DNA of 64,000 nt, taken from Pseudoduganella violacea (GTDB taxonomy: Bacteria; Pseudomonadota; Gammaproteobacteria; Burkholderiales; Burkholderiaceae_D). This document shows, piece after piece, positions 26,106 through 33,918 of this stretch. A program made the translations under genes and the position numbers. The number at the start of each line of letters is the position of its first letter. Position 1 is the first letter of the stretch. Under the pieces are notes generated by a model. It was not told where the DNA came from. It saw only the letters and a list, made by a program, of their open reading frames with translations, and did no database searches. The stretch is from positions 19,780 to 83,779 of the forward strand of contig NZ_JACHXD010000023.1 in NCBI RefSeq assembly GCF_014191875.1, in the 5' to 3' direction.

Positions 26106-27137
26106 ATGAAACATTTCCGCATTTCAATTCTTTTCACCATCGTGCTGATGGCGCTGGCCGGCTGGTGGGGCTACAGCCATGGCGGCCTGGGCGGCATGGT
26201 CACAGCGCTGTGGATCACGGGCGTGCTGGGCGTGATGGAAGTCTCGCTCTCATTTGACAATGCGGTGGTCAACGCTTCCGTGCTGCGCGACTGGAACGCG
26301 TTCTGGCAGAAACTGTTCCTGACGGTCGGCATCCTGGTGGCCGTGTTCGGCATGCGCTTGCTGTTCCCGCTGGCCATCGTCGCCGTCGCCACCGGCCTCG
26401 GCCTGGTCGACGTGTGGAATATGGCCACCACCACGCCGCAGGAATACTCGCGCCACCTGATGGGCGTGCACGCCGAAGTGTCGGCCTTTGGCGGCGCCTT
26501 CCTGCTCTTGGTCTTCCTCAACTTCCTGTTCGACGAGGAAAAAGAAACCCATTGGATTGTCTGGCTGGAGGAAAAAGCCGGCGCGCACGGCACGGAAAGC
26601 CTGGCCGTGCTGCTGGCCCTGCTGGCCGTCTTCGGCTGCACCGAGCTGGTGCCCGAAGCCCAGCGCTACAGCGTGCTGTACGCCGGCGTGGTCGGCATCG
26701 CCATCTATGTCGGGGTCGGCTGGCTCAGCGGCTTGCTCGAAGAGGAAGGCGGCGCCGACGTCGGCAAGGCCGTGCAGCGCGGCAGCATCGGCGGCTTCCT
26801 GTATCTGGAAGTGCTGGACGCCTCCTTCAGCTTCGACGGCGTGATCGGCGCTTTCGCCATCACCAGCGACGTGGTGATCATCATGCTCGGCCTGGCCATC
26901 GGCGCCATGTATGTGCGCTCGCTCACCGTCTACCTGGTGCACAAGGGCACGCTCGACGAATTCGTCTACCTGGAGCACGGCGCCCACTATGCGATCGGCA
27001 TTCTGGCCCTGATCATGCTTGCCAGCGTCAAATTCCACATTCCCGAATGGTTCACCGGCCTGTCCGGCGTCGCCTTCATCGCGGTCTCGCTCTGGTCCTC
27101 GGTGAAATACCGGCGGCTGGCGGCGGCCCAGGGCTGA
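26106..27137 (+). CDS. DUF475 TerC-like integral membrane protein
   Basis: A 343-residue membrane protein with about nine helices belonging to DUF475, related to the TerC superfamily of proposed metal-ion exporters. Acidic residues inside helices are conserved: VLGVMEVSLSFDNAVVNASV near the start and FLYLEVLDASFSFDGVIGAF in the second half, repeating an E-x3-SFDN/SFDG pattern as in TerC. The two halves look like an internal duplication. AGGACG lies just before the ATG. Its function is unknown; TerC relatives handle manganese. Followed by a small membrane protein 44 bp downstream. Confidence 0.88.
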   Translation: MKHFRISILFTIVLMALAGWWGYSHGGLGGMVTALWITGVLGVMEVSLSFDNAVVNASVLRDWNAFWQKLFLTVGILVAVFGMRLLFPLAIVAVATGLGLVDVWNMATTTPQEYSRHLMGVHAEVSAFGGAFLLLVFLNFLFDEEKETHWIVWLEEKAGAHGTESLAVLLALLAVFGCTELVPEAQRYSVLYAGVVGIAIYVGVGWLSGLLEEEGGADVGKAVQRGSIGGFLYLEVLDASFSFDGVIGAFAITSDVVIIMLGLAIGAMYVRSLTVYLVHKGTLDEFVYLEHGAHYAIGILALIMLASVKFHIPEWFTGLSGVAFIAVSLWSSVKYRRLAAAQG

Positions 27138-27181
27138 GCCGCAATGATAAGATCCCAATATTGCCACTACTTGCAGACACT

Positions 27182-27550
27182 ATGACCCGTCCCTCCCGCC
27201 TCATCCTGGTCCTGCTGGGCCTGATCGTTGTTGCCGCCCTCGTCTTCTGGGCCTACGCGCTGATCACGCTGAACTACGCCTATTCCGAAGGCGAAAGAGC
27301 GGGTTATCTGCAAAAATTCTCGAAACGGGGCTGGATCTGCAAGACCTGGGAAGGCGAAATCCTGCTGACCTCGATGCCCGGCGCCATCCCCGAGAAATTC
27401 GAATTCAGCGTGCGCGACGACGAGGTCGCGCGCCAGCTGATGGCCGCCACCGGCAAGCGCGTCTTGCTCTCCTACGAGCAACACAAAGGCGTCCCCACCT
27501 CCTGCTTCGGCGAAACCGAATACTTCGTCGAACGCCTGCAAATCCAATAA
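27182..27550 (+). CDS. Small single-helix membrane protein, uncharacterised
   Basis: A 122-residue protein with one N-terminal transmembrane helix (about 7-28) and a compact extracytoplasmic or cytosolic beta domain (ERAGYLQKFSKRGWICKTWE, then EIL-type strands). Two or three cysteines (C53 region and C108 region) could form a disulfide. A similar short family is widespread in betaproteobacteria and has sometimes been mislabelled 6-phosphogluconate dehydrogenase in annotations, which I recall but cannot verify. No catalytic motif is visible. Ends just before an intrinsic terminator. Confidence 0.65.
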   Translation: MTRPSRLILVLLGLIVVAALVFWAYALITLNYAYSEGERAGYLQKFSKRGWICKTWEGEILLTSMPGAIPEKFEFSVRDDEVARQLMAATGKRVLLSYEQHKGVPTSCFGETEYFVERLQIQ

Positions 27551-27551
27551 A

Positions 27552-27575
27552 AAAACCGCGGCCTGCCGCGGTTTG
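27552..27575 (+). terminator. Intrinsic terminator
   Basis: AACCGCGG (27554-27561) and CCGCGGTT (27566-27573) form a perfect stem with CCTG loop directly after the stop codon. A-runs precede and a short T-run follows, so it may act in both directions. Confidence 0.75.
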
Positions 27576-27685
27576 ATCTAAATCAGCAAATGTCCCACCC
27601 TGGTGTCAGGCACTGGAGTAGGACATTCTTTGATCTAAATCAGCAAATGTCCCACCGTGGTGCCTGACACCAGGGTGGGACATTG
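27572..27685. repeat. Double-hairpin dispersed repeat, copy A
   Basis: Two tandem 57-bp units (27572-27628 and 27629-27685). Both start TTTGATCTAAATCAGCAAATG, but their cores are mutually inverted: GGTGTCAGGCAC in unit 1, GGTGCCTGACACC in unit 2. Each unit can fold alone (arms ATGTCCCACC / GGTGGGACAT in unit 2), and the two can pair with each other. It fills the tail-to-tail gap between two convergent genes. A second copy is at 33140-33251. Confidence 0.85.
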
Positions 27686-27704
27686 TTTGATATTTCGCAA
27701 AGGC

Positions 27705-30044
27705 TTAGCGGCCGCGCCAGACGGAGCCGGCGGTCTCTTTGAGGCGGCCGATGACGTCGCGCGCCAGGGTTTCGCTTTGCTCGCGCTCGGCTTGGGCGCG
27801 GGCGGCGGCTTCGCTGGCGTCGACCACGCTCGCCTCGGTGACTTTCAGCACGCCTTCTTCGGCTTCGACTTTCGCCTGCAGCGCTTGCAGGGCGCTGTGG
27901 GCCGCTTGCTGGCGGCGGCTTTCCAGTGCCAGCAGCTGGCGCTTGGCGGCCGTCATGGCCTTGGTGGTGTCGGCCAGCTTGCGCTGCATGGCGGCGTGGG
28001 CTTGGGCGGTTTCCAGCAGCGCTTGCTGTTCGGCGGCTTTTTCCTGGGCCGCCTGGTTGGCGGCTTGTTCGGCGTGCTCGCGCTCGCGGGCGGCGTCGGC
28101 GGCGGCCTGTTCGGCCTGGGCACGCGCCTCGGCGGCGATGGCGGCGCCGCGTTCGGCTTTGAGGCGGCCTTCGATGGCTTGGCCGGCCAGGACTTCGGCG
28201 GCGTTGACGCTATGCTGCTGCGCCAGTTTCTGTTCGATCAGGGCCAGCGAGTGGCGCTCGGTGGCGATGAATTCCTGTTCGGCTTGCAGCAAGGCTTGGG
28301 CGGCGGCGGCTTTGTCCTGCTCGGCGCGGCTGCGCTCCTTGTGTACTTCGCCCAGTTCGACGGCCAGGCGGGCTTGGGCGGCGACAGCCTGGGCCGCGGC
28401 TTCCTTCTGCGCGGCTTCGAGGTCGGTCTGTTCGGCCATCAGACGCAGCGAGGCGGCTTCCGCTTCGGCGGCCAGTTGCAGACGCTGCTCGGCGGCGCGC
28501 TGCTGGCGCAGGGCTTCGGCCTGCTCGGCTTCGGCGGCGGCGCGCGCGGCGGCGGCGGCCGTGCTGCGTTCTTCCTCGGCCAGACGCTCTTTGAGCGCGG
28601 CGATCGCTTGCTGTTCGGCGGCGGCGCGTTCCTGCTCGGCTTGCACCAGCGCGGCGGCCTGGCCGGCGCGTTCGCGCGCCAGGGCGTCGGCTTGCTGCGC
28701 GGCGTCCACCTCTGCCGTCAAGGAGGCCAGTTCGGCGGCCTCGGCGGCATTGCACGACGCGGCCAGCTCGGCGGCGGCGCGCGCCAGGGCGGCGCGTTCA
28801 TTGGCTTGCTGGGTGGCGCGCTGCTGCTCTTCGCCGTCGGCGCGCGCCGCTTCAGCGGCGGCCTGCTCGGCCAGTTGGCGCAGCTTGGCCTGCTCCAGGG
28901 CTTCGGCCTCGGCTTCGACCTTGGCGTGGACTTCGAATTCGGCTTGCTGCTCGGCTTCGACGCGGGCCAGGGAGACGGCCGTCAACTGGCGGTCGGCCTC
29001 GATGCGCGCCTCGGTGGCGGCGATGATGCGGGCGTCGGCGTCGCGCCGGGCCTGGGCGCTGGCGACGGCCATCGCTTCCATGCGCTCGCGGTGCTGGGCG
29101 GCGTCGCGGATTTCTTTTTCGGTTTGCAGGCGCAGATGCAGGGACATCGCGGCGCTGCGGTCGGATTCAGCCTTGGCCAGGGCGATCGCTTCGCGCTCCT
29201 GCTCCAGGTGGGCCAGGGCGCGCGCCTCTTCGGCGGCGCGCACTTCGGCGGCGGCGCGCTTGAAGGTCGATTCCTGGGCGATCTGGTCGGCGCGTTCGCG
29301 CTGGCGCATCGCTTCCAGCGCCTCGGCCTCGGCCTCGGCCAGTTGCTGGGCGGTCTGGCGCGCGGCGTGGGCCTGGCGTTCGCGTTCGCGCGCCAAGGTG
29401 GCCATGCGCGCGTCGGCGCTGGCAATGCCCACGACCTCATCCTTGGCGGCCTGGACGGCGGCCATGCGTTCGGCGGCCTGCATGCGGGCCTGCTCGGTCT
29501 GCACCATCAATTCTTCGGCGGCGCGCGCGGCTTGCGCGGCCAGCTCGGCTTCGGCCGCGACCTGGTCGGCGGCGGCGCGGCGGCTGCCCTCCTCGGCCTT
29601 GGCGCGCTGCTCGGCGGCCAGGCGCACCTGGGTGTCGGCTTCGACGCGGGCGCGCAGTTCGGCGGTTTCCTGTTTCACCGCTTCCAGCCGGGCCACGCTG
29701 GCCTGGGCGGCGGCGCGCAGGCTTTCCAGACGCTCGCGGTTGGCGCTGATCGCCTCTTCGGCCGCCTGGGCATTCTGCAAGGCCACGGCGGCGGCGGCGG
29801 CGTCGATGGCGGCGCGGTCCTCGGCCAAGGCGCGGGCGCGGCTCTCGGCGTGGGCGCGGCTTTCGGCGGCGCAGGCGGCTTTCGCTTCCGCTTCGACGCG
29901 GGCAATGGCTTGCTGGATGGCCTTCATTTCCGCCTCGGCGCGGGCCGGGCGGGCCTCGTCGTTGGCAGCGCTGGAACTTACCACATCATGCGGCTCGTCC
30001 ACGTGGGGAGCGGCGTCGAAAGCTGGGGCCAGTTGTACTTGCAT
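27705..30044 (-). CDS. Giant Ala/Glu-rich coiled-coil protein
   Basis: A 779-residue protein that is almost entirely predicted coiled coil: from about residue 35 to 760 it is dominated by Ala, Glu, Gln and Arg with nearly no Gly or Pro, in heptad-like runs such as AEAEAEALEAMRQRERAD. There is no signal peptide, transmembrane segment or recognised head domain. The N-terminal 30 residues are acidic and the tail (VIGRLKETAGSVWRGR) is basic and conserved-looking. Extended rods of this kind can be cytoskeletal scaffolds, polar organisers or DNA-segregation factors; none can be chosen from sequence. Opposite-strand frames here are composition artefacts. Confidence 0.8.
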   Translation of the reverse strand: MQVQLAPAFDAAPHVDEPHDVVSSSAANDEARPARAEAEMKAIQQAIARVEAEAKAACAAESRAHAESRARALAEDRAAIDAAAAAVALQNAQAAEEAISANRERLESLRAAAQASVARLEAVKQETAELRARVEADTQVRLAAEQRAKAEEGSRRAAADQVAAEAELAAQAARAAEELMVQTEQARMQAAERMAAVQAAKDEVVGIASADARMATLARERERQAHAARQTAQQLAEAEAEALEAMRQRERADQIAQESTFKRAAAEVRAAEEARALAHLEQEREAIALAKAESDRSAAMSLHLRLQTEKEIRDAAQHRERMEAMAVASAQARRDADARIIAATEARIEADRQLTAVSLARVEAEQQAEFEVHAKVEAEAEALEQAKLRQLAEQAAAEAARADGEEQQRATQQANERAALARAAAELAASCNAAEAAELASLTAEVDAAQQADALARERAGQAAALVQAEQERAAAEQQAIAALKERLAEEERSTAAAAARAAAEAEQAEALRQQRAAEQRLQLAAEAEAASLRLMAEQTDLEAAQKEAAAQAVAAQARLAVELGEVHKERSRAEQDKAAAAQALLQAEQEFIATERHSLALIEQKLAQQHSVNAAEVLAGQAIEGRLKAERGAAIAAEARAQAEQAAADAAREREHAEQAANQAAQEKAAEQQALLETAQAHAAMQRKLADTTKAMTAAKRQLLALESRRQQAAHSALQALQAKVEAEEGVLKVTEASVVDASEAAARAQAEREQSETLARDVIGRLKETAGSVWRGR

Positions 30045-30222
30045 GGGGTTCTCGCTTGATATGGGTATTCGGTTTTGCCATTATCAGAGAGAAAACACCC
30101 CGGCCAGACGCCAAGGAAAGGCGGATTTCCCCGCCTATTCCCCCTTTCGAACCAGAGCGGCGGCTCGCCCGCAAGCGCAGTTCGCAGACGCCACCGGTCC
30201 GCCGCCAGCGAGCCTTAATGCC

Positions 30223-31206
30223 TTAATTCACAGCCGTATTGCTATCCAATATCTGGACTATTGTATTTTGAAATTTTTCCGGTTCATCATGGTGGATCTG
30301 ATGCCCGGAACTGCCAAACAAGAACAAATCCTTCTTGGGCGCCTTCAATTTCGTGAAATATTCTTTCGTGATGTCGGTGGATGTTTGAATGTCGTTTTTG
30401 CCAACAAAGAAATAGATAGGACAGTCCACCGTCTTCAACGTCCTTGGCAAATCGATGTTCATCACTTCATTCCATACCGGCGACCAGGTCTTGGACCAGC
30501 GCAGAAAACCATTCCGGAAATCGTCGCTCGTCACGGATTTCTTCCCGTCTTTATAGAAAAGCCATTTTCTTAGATAGAACAGATCCTCATCGGTTTTAAA
30601 GGGAATGTTCACGCTAGCCAATTCCTTGCGGGCAAGCGGATTTTCCTGGAAATGGGCTTTCAAAATCCCAAGCAATTCCTTTTCGCTCGCCAATTGGCTG
30701 ACCACGGGATTTGACGCGAAATAGGCATGCAGCAATTCCGGACGGTTTCTAACAACGTGGAAACCCAGGACATTCCCCCACGAGCTTCCCAACAGGTAAA
30801 TTTTCTTTTGATTGAGTCGTTTTATCAGGAACTCGATGACCTGAACCGTATCGCCTTCCATCTGTTCAACCGAGGGCTGGGTTGGCGACGGATTCAACTT
30901 CAACGTTTTCCCGGCATCCCGCTGATCCCACTGCACAATCGTGAATTTATCTTTCAGGATAGTCGTAAAAGCATCCGCCCCGCCCATCATGGAACTTCCC
31001 GGACCGCCAGACAGGAACAGCAGCACCGGCTTGCGCGCATCGTTGGTTTTGATTTGCACGAATTGCTTGATTCCGCCAATTTCGGGCGTCAGCAGCTCAT
31101 CAATTTCAGTTGCGACCGCTTCCGGCTTCTTTGCATTTTCCGCAGCAGATCCAAACACTGGAATCAAGATGGAAAACAGGGCTACGAAGATGTATTTTTT
31201 TATCAT
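30223..31206 (-). CDS. Secreted alpha/beta hydrolase (prolyl aminopeptidase-like)
   Basis: A 327-residue exported hydrolase (signal peptide about 1-21). LFLSGGPGSS (65-72) is the HGGPG-type oxyanion motif of the proline iminopeptidase (S33) group, GSSWG (140-144) the nucleophile elbow with S142, YFFVGKNDIQTS carries the likely aspartate and FGSSGHQIHHDEPEKF the catalytic histidine. The gene is visibly AT-richer than its neighbours and uses many A/T-ending codons, which suggests recent acquisition. Substrate unknown: peptides or esters are both possible. The flanking gaps hold no repeats or integrase. Confidence 0.82.
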   Translation of the reverse strand: MIKKYIFVALFSILIPVFGSAAENAKKPEAVATEIDELLTPEIGGIKQFVQIKTNDARKPVLLFLSGGPGSSMMGGADAFTTILKDKFTIVQWDQRDAGKTLKLNPSPTQPSVEQMEGDTVQVIEFLIKRLNQKKIYLLGSSWGNVLGFHVVRNRPELLHAYFASNPVVSQLASEKELLGILKAHFQENPLARKELASVNIPFKTDEDLFYLRKWLFYKDGKKSVTSDDFRNGFLRWSKTWSPVWNEVMNIDLPRTLKTVDCPIYFFVGKNDIQTSTDITKEYFTKLKAPKKDLFLFGSSGHQIHHDEPEKFQNTIVQILDSNTAVN

Positions 31207-31313
31207 AGATTTATCGTGATAGACATTCAGATCAGAACCGCGCCTTCCAACTAGCGCCCAGAATCACTCTTACTCAGATACAAAATACGCACTTTGCCAT
31301 CGCCAGACTACAT

Positions 31314-32360
31314 TCAGGACCACGCCGGACGAAGCGGCGACTCCTGCATTTTGGCGGTTTGCTCCCGGAGCTCAAGAATGCGGTCTTGCCAGTATCGCAC
31401 AGTACCAAACCAAGGAAATGCGACGGGAAATGCGGGGTCCTGCCAACGACGCGCAATCCAGGCGCTGTAGTGAAGCAAACGCAGGGTGCGCAATGCTTCG
31501 ATCAAATACAGTTCCCGGTCATCGAATTCGCGAAACGTCTCATAGCCACGCAGGATGGCCGCGAGCTGCTTGCGCGCATCGGCCTCGTCGCCCGACAACA
31601 GCATCCACAGATCCTGTATGGCCGGACCCGAGCGGCTATCGTCAAAGTCGACAAAATGGGGGCCGTCATCGGTCCACAAAACGTTCCCGGCATGGCAGTC
31701 GCCATGAAGCCGCAGCAATTGCACATCGCCGGCGCGTTGATACGCCTCAGCGGCGGCGTCCAGCGCCTGGTCCGCAACGCTGATCCAGGCGGTGCGCAAT
31801 TCTTCCGGCAGCCAATTGCCATCCACAAGGAATTGGCGCGACTCGAAACCGAAACTCCGAATATCGAGAGCGGGGCGCGCCTGGTAGACGCCGCTCGCGC
31901 CTACGGCGTGAATGCGTCCGAGGAAACGCCCCATCCACTCAAGCGTGCCTTCCCGATCCAACTCCGGCGCCCTGCCACCACGTTTCATGAAGACGGCAAA
32001 CCGGTGTCCTTCAAAATGGTGCAAGGTGCGGTCATTGAAGCACAAAGGCGGCACAACCGGGATCTCGTCCCCGGCCAAATCAAGAGAAAACAGGTGTTCT
32101 TCCAGGATGGCGGCATCGCTCCAGCGCCCGGGCCGATAAAACTTGACCACGTATTGCTTGCCGTCCTCGCTCCAGACCTGATACACGCGGTTTTCGAAGC
32201 TGTTCAATTGATGGAGGCGGCCATCGCAAGCGATCCCCAGGCTTTCTATCGCGCTGAACAGGCATTCAGGGGTCAGGTCGGCATAAGGCGTTTCGATATT
32301 TACTTGCTTGATATCCACAGAAGGGCCGCTTGAGAGGTGGGAGGCAGGGGAATTCATCAT
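31314..32360 (-). CDS. srkA: Stress-response kinase SrkA (YihE)
   Basis: A 348-residue protein kinase of the RdoA/SrkA (APH-like) family, which in E. coli protects against programmed death after stress. LNSFENRVYQVWSEDGKQYV is the modified P-loop, LRLHGDCHAGNVLW the catalytic loop with Asp and Asn, and FVDFDDSRSGPAIQDLWM the metal-binding DFD-type segment. The ATG pair at 32360/32357 is preferred over an upstream start at 32432, whose extra residues are not family-like. Head-to-head with the UPF0149 gene, about 77 bp apart. In E. coli srkA precedes dsbA; that linkage is absent here. Confidence 0.9.
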   Translation of the reverse strand: MMNSPASHLSSGPSVDIKQVNIETPYADLTPECLFSAIESLGIACDGRLHQLNSFENRVYQVWSEDGKQYVVKFYRPGRWSDAAILEEHLFSLDLAGDEIPVVPPLCFNDRTLHHFEGHRFAVFMKRGGRAPELDREGTLEWMGRFLGRIHAVGASGVYQARPALDIRSFGFESRQFLVDGNWLPEELRTAWISVADQALDAAAEAYQRAGDVQLLRLHGDCHAGNVLWTDDGPHFVDFDDSRSGPAIQDLWMLLSGDEADARKQLAAILRGYETFREFDDRELYLIEALRTLRLLHYSAWIARRWQDPAFPVAFPWFGTVRYWQDRILELREQTAKMQESPLRPAWS

Positions 32361-32437
32361 GCCGCCATTGTAAAGGTGGGAAAGGGGGCGGCGACAGCGT
32401 ATACTAGCGCCTTCCATCAAAATACTGAGCAAAAACC

Positions 32438-33127
32438 ATGCAACTCGACCAGCCCCTGAGCGAAAAAGAATTCGACGAACTCGACCAGTTCCTGCTGAGC
32501 GACCGCAGCCCGGAAGACTCCATGACCATGGACCATCTGCACGGCTACCTGACGGCCATCGCCATCGGCCCGGAAACCATCATGCCGGCCGAATGGCTGC
32601 CGCGCGTGTGGGGCGAAGACGGCCAGCAAGCGCCTAAATTCAAGAACGGCAAGGAAGAAGAGCGCATCGTCAACCTGATCATGCGCTTCATGAACGAAGT
32701 GCTGGTCACGTTCGAAGTCGCGCCGAAAGAATTCGAACCGCTGTTCGTCGAGCACGAGCACGAAGGCCAGACCCTGATCGACGCCGAAGCCTGGTGCTGG
32801 GGCTTCTGGGAAGGCATGGAGTTGCGTTCCGGCTCCTGGGACGAGATCTGGGACTCCGACATCGCCGATCTGATGCAGCCGATCTACCTGCTGGGCGCCG
32901 ACGAAATCAAGGAAGAAGAACTGCCGCTGGTCGAAGATCCGCACAAGGCCCACAAACTGGCCCTGGATCTGGAAGCCAATCTGCCCACCATCCACAAATT
33001 CTGGGTACCGCGCCGCAAGGCTGGCGTGAGCACCGTCAAGCGCGAAGACCCTAAAGTCGGCCGCAACGACGACTGCCCTTGCGGCAGCGGCAAAAAATAC
33101 AAGAAGTGCCACGGCGCCGAAGCCTGA
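32438..33127 (+). CDS. UPF0149/YecA family protein with SEC-C motif
   Basis: A 229-residue cytosolic protein. The UPF0149 domain is marked by DHLHGYLTAIAIGPETIMPAEW near residue 30 and EAWCWGFWEGMELRSGSWDE near residue 120. The C-terminus is a zinc-binding SEC-C motif, GRNDDCPCGSGKKYKKCHG, identical in plan to the SecA tail. In E. coli the relative YecA (AscA) binds SecB-SecA or ribosomes through a similar tail, so a chaperone-like role in protein export is a reasonable inference. Followed by repeat copy B. Confidence 0.9.
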   Translation: MQLDQPLSEKEFDELDQFLLSDRSPEDSMTMDHLHGYLTAIAIGPETIMPAEWLPRVWGEDGQQAPKFKNGKEEERIVNLIMRFMNEVLVTFEVAPKEFEPLFVEHEHEGQTLIDAEAWCWGFWEGMELRSGSWDEIWDSDIADLMQPIYLLGADEIKEEELPLVEDPHKAHKLALDLEANLPTIHKFWVPRRKAGVSTVKREDPKVGRNDDCPCGSGKKYKKCHGAEA

Positions 33128-33139
33128 CCCCGCCACCCC

Positions 33140-33251
33140 TTTGATCTAGCACAAAAAATGTCCACCCTGGTGTCAGGCACCAGAGGTGGACATTCTTTGA
33201 TCTAAATCAGTAAATGTCCTACCTTGGTGCCTGACACCAGGGTGGACATTT
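33140..33251. repeat. Double-hairpin dispersed repeat, copy B
   Basis: Two tandem 56-bp units (33140-33195 and 33196-33251) with the same layout as copy A: TTTGATCTA flank, ATGTCC arm, inverted cores GGTGTCAGGCACC and GGTGCCTGACACC, and a closing GGTGGACATT. Unit 1 has a degenerate left flank (TTTGATCTAGCACAAA). It also lies between convergent genes. Confidence 0.85.
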
Positions 33252-33281
33252 TTTGATTTGGCGCAAACGCGCTGGGGAGTT

Positions 33282-33866
33282 TTACAGCTTGATGAAGTGC
33301 TCGCGGTAGTGCTTGAGCTCTTCGATGGATTCGAGGATGTCGGCCAGCGCGGTGTGCTTTTGCGCTTTTTTGAAGCTGGAGACGACTTCGGGCTTCCAGC
33401 GGCGGCCCAGCTCTTTGAGCGTGGAGACGTCGACGTTGCGATAGTGGAAGAAGGCTTCGAGCTTGGGCATGTAGCGCACCATGAAGCGGCGGTCCTGGCC
33501 GATGGTGTTGCCGCACATCGGCGATTTACCCTGCGGTACCCATTGCTTCATGAAGGCGATGAACTCGGCTTCGGCCTGGGCTTCGCTGATGGTGGAGGCT
33601 TTGACGCGGTCGATCAGGCCGGAGCGGCCGTGCGTGCCCTTGTTCCAGGAATCCATGGCGTCCAGCGTGGCGTCGGACTGGTGGATCGCCAGGACCGGGC
33701 CTTCGGCCAGCACGTTCAGGTGCATGTCGGTGACAACCATTGCCACTTCGATAATGCGATCGGTGTCCGGCTCCAGGCCGGTCATCTCCATATCGACCCA
33801 GACCAGGTTCATTTCATTTGGACGGGGCGCGGCGGCGGTTGCGGTGACTTGGTTCTCTTGTGACAT
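33282..33866 (-). CDS. orn: Oligoribonuclease
   Basis: A 194-residue 3'-5' exoribonuclease of the DEDDh family that degrades diribonucleotides, including pGpG left from c-di-GMP breakdown. LVWVDMEMTGLEPDTDRIIE is the first DE motif; later come IGQDRRFMVRYMPKL and HTALADI with the catalytic His and Asp. I choose the ATG at 33866 (MSQENQ), preceded by GAGAGA, over the one at 33893. The N-terminal 18 residues before the core are non-conserved. Its role in clearing pGpG connects functionally with the Wsp system encoded 8 kb away. Confidence 0.96.
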   Translation of the reverse strand: MSQENQVTATAAAPRPNEMNLVWVDMEMTGLEPDTDRIIEVAMVVTDMHLNVLAEGPVLAIHQSDATLDAMDSWNKGTHGRSGLIDRVKASTISEAQAEAEFIAFMKQWVPQGKSPMCGNTIGQDRRFMVRYMPKLEAFFHYRNVDVSTLKELGRRWKPEVVSSFKKAQKHTALADILESIEELKHYREHFIKL

Positions 33867-33918
33867 AATTCTCTCTCGGCATGGCCTAAACAATCCGCCA
33901 TTTTCTCACAGGCATAGA

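Noticed and set aside
27657..30059. Plus-strand frames of 800 and 944 codons across the coiled-coil gene
   Set aside because: Gly/Leu/Phe- or Ala/Ser/Arg-rich translations are images of the repetitive Ala/Glu codons; only the minus strand gives a coherent coiled coil with proper termini.
27572..33251. Repeats as a possible CRISPR array
   Set aside because: There are only two double units at each of two sites, with no unique spacers and no cas genes; they are palindromic intergenic elements.
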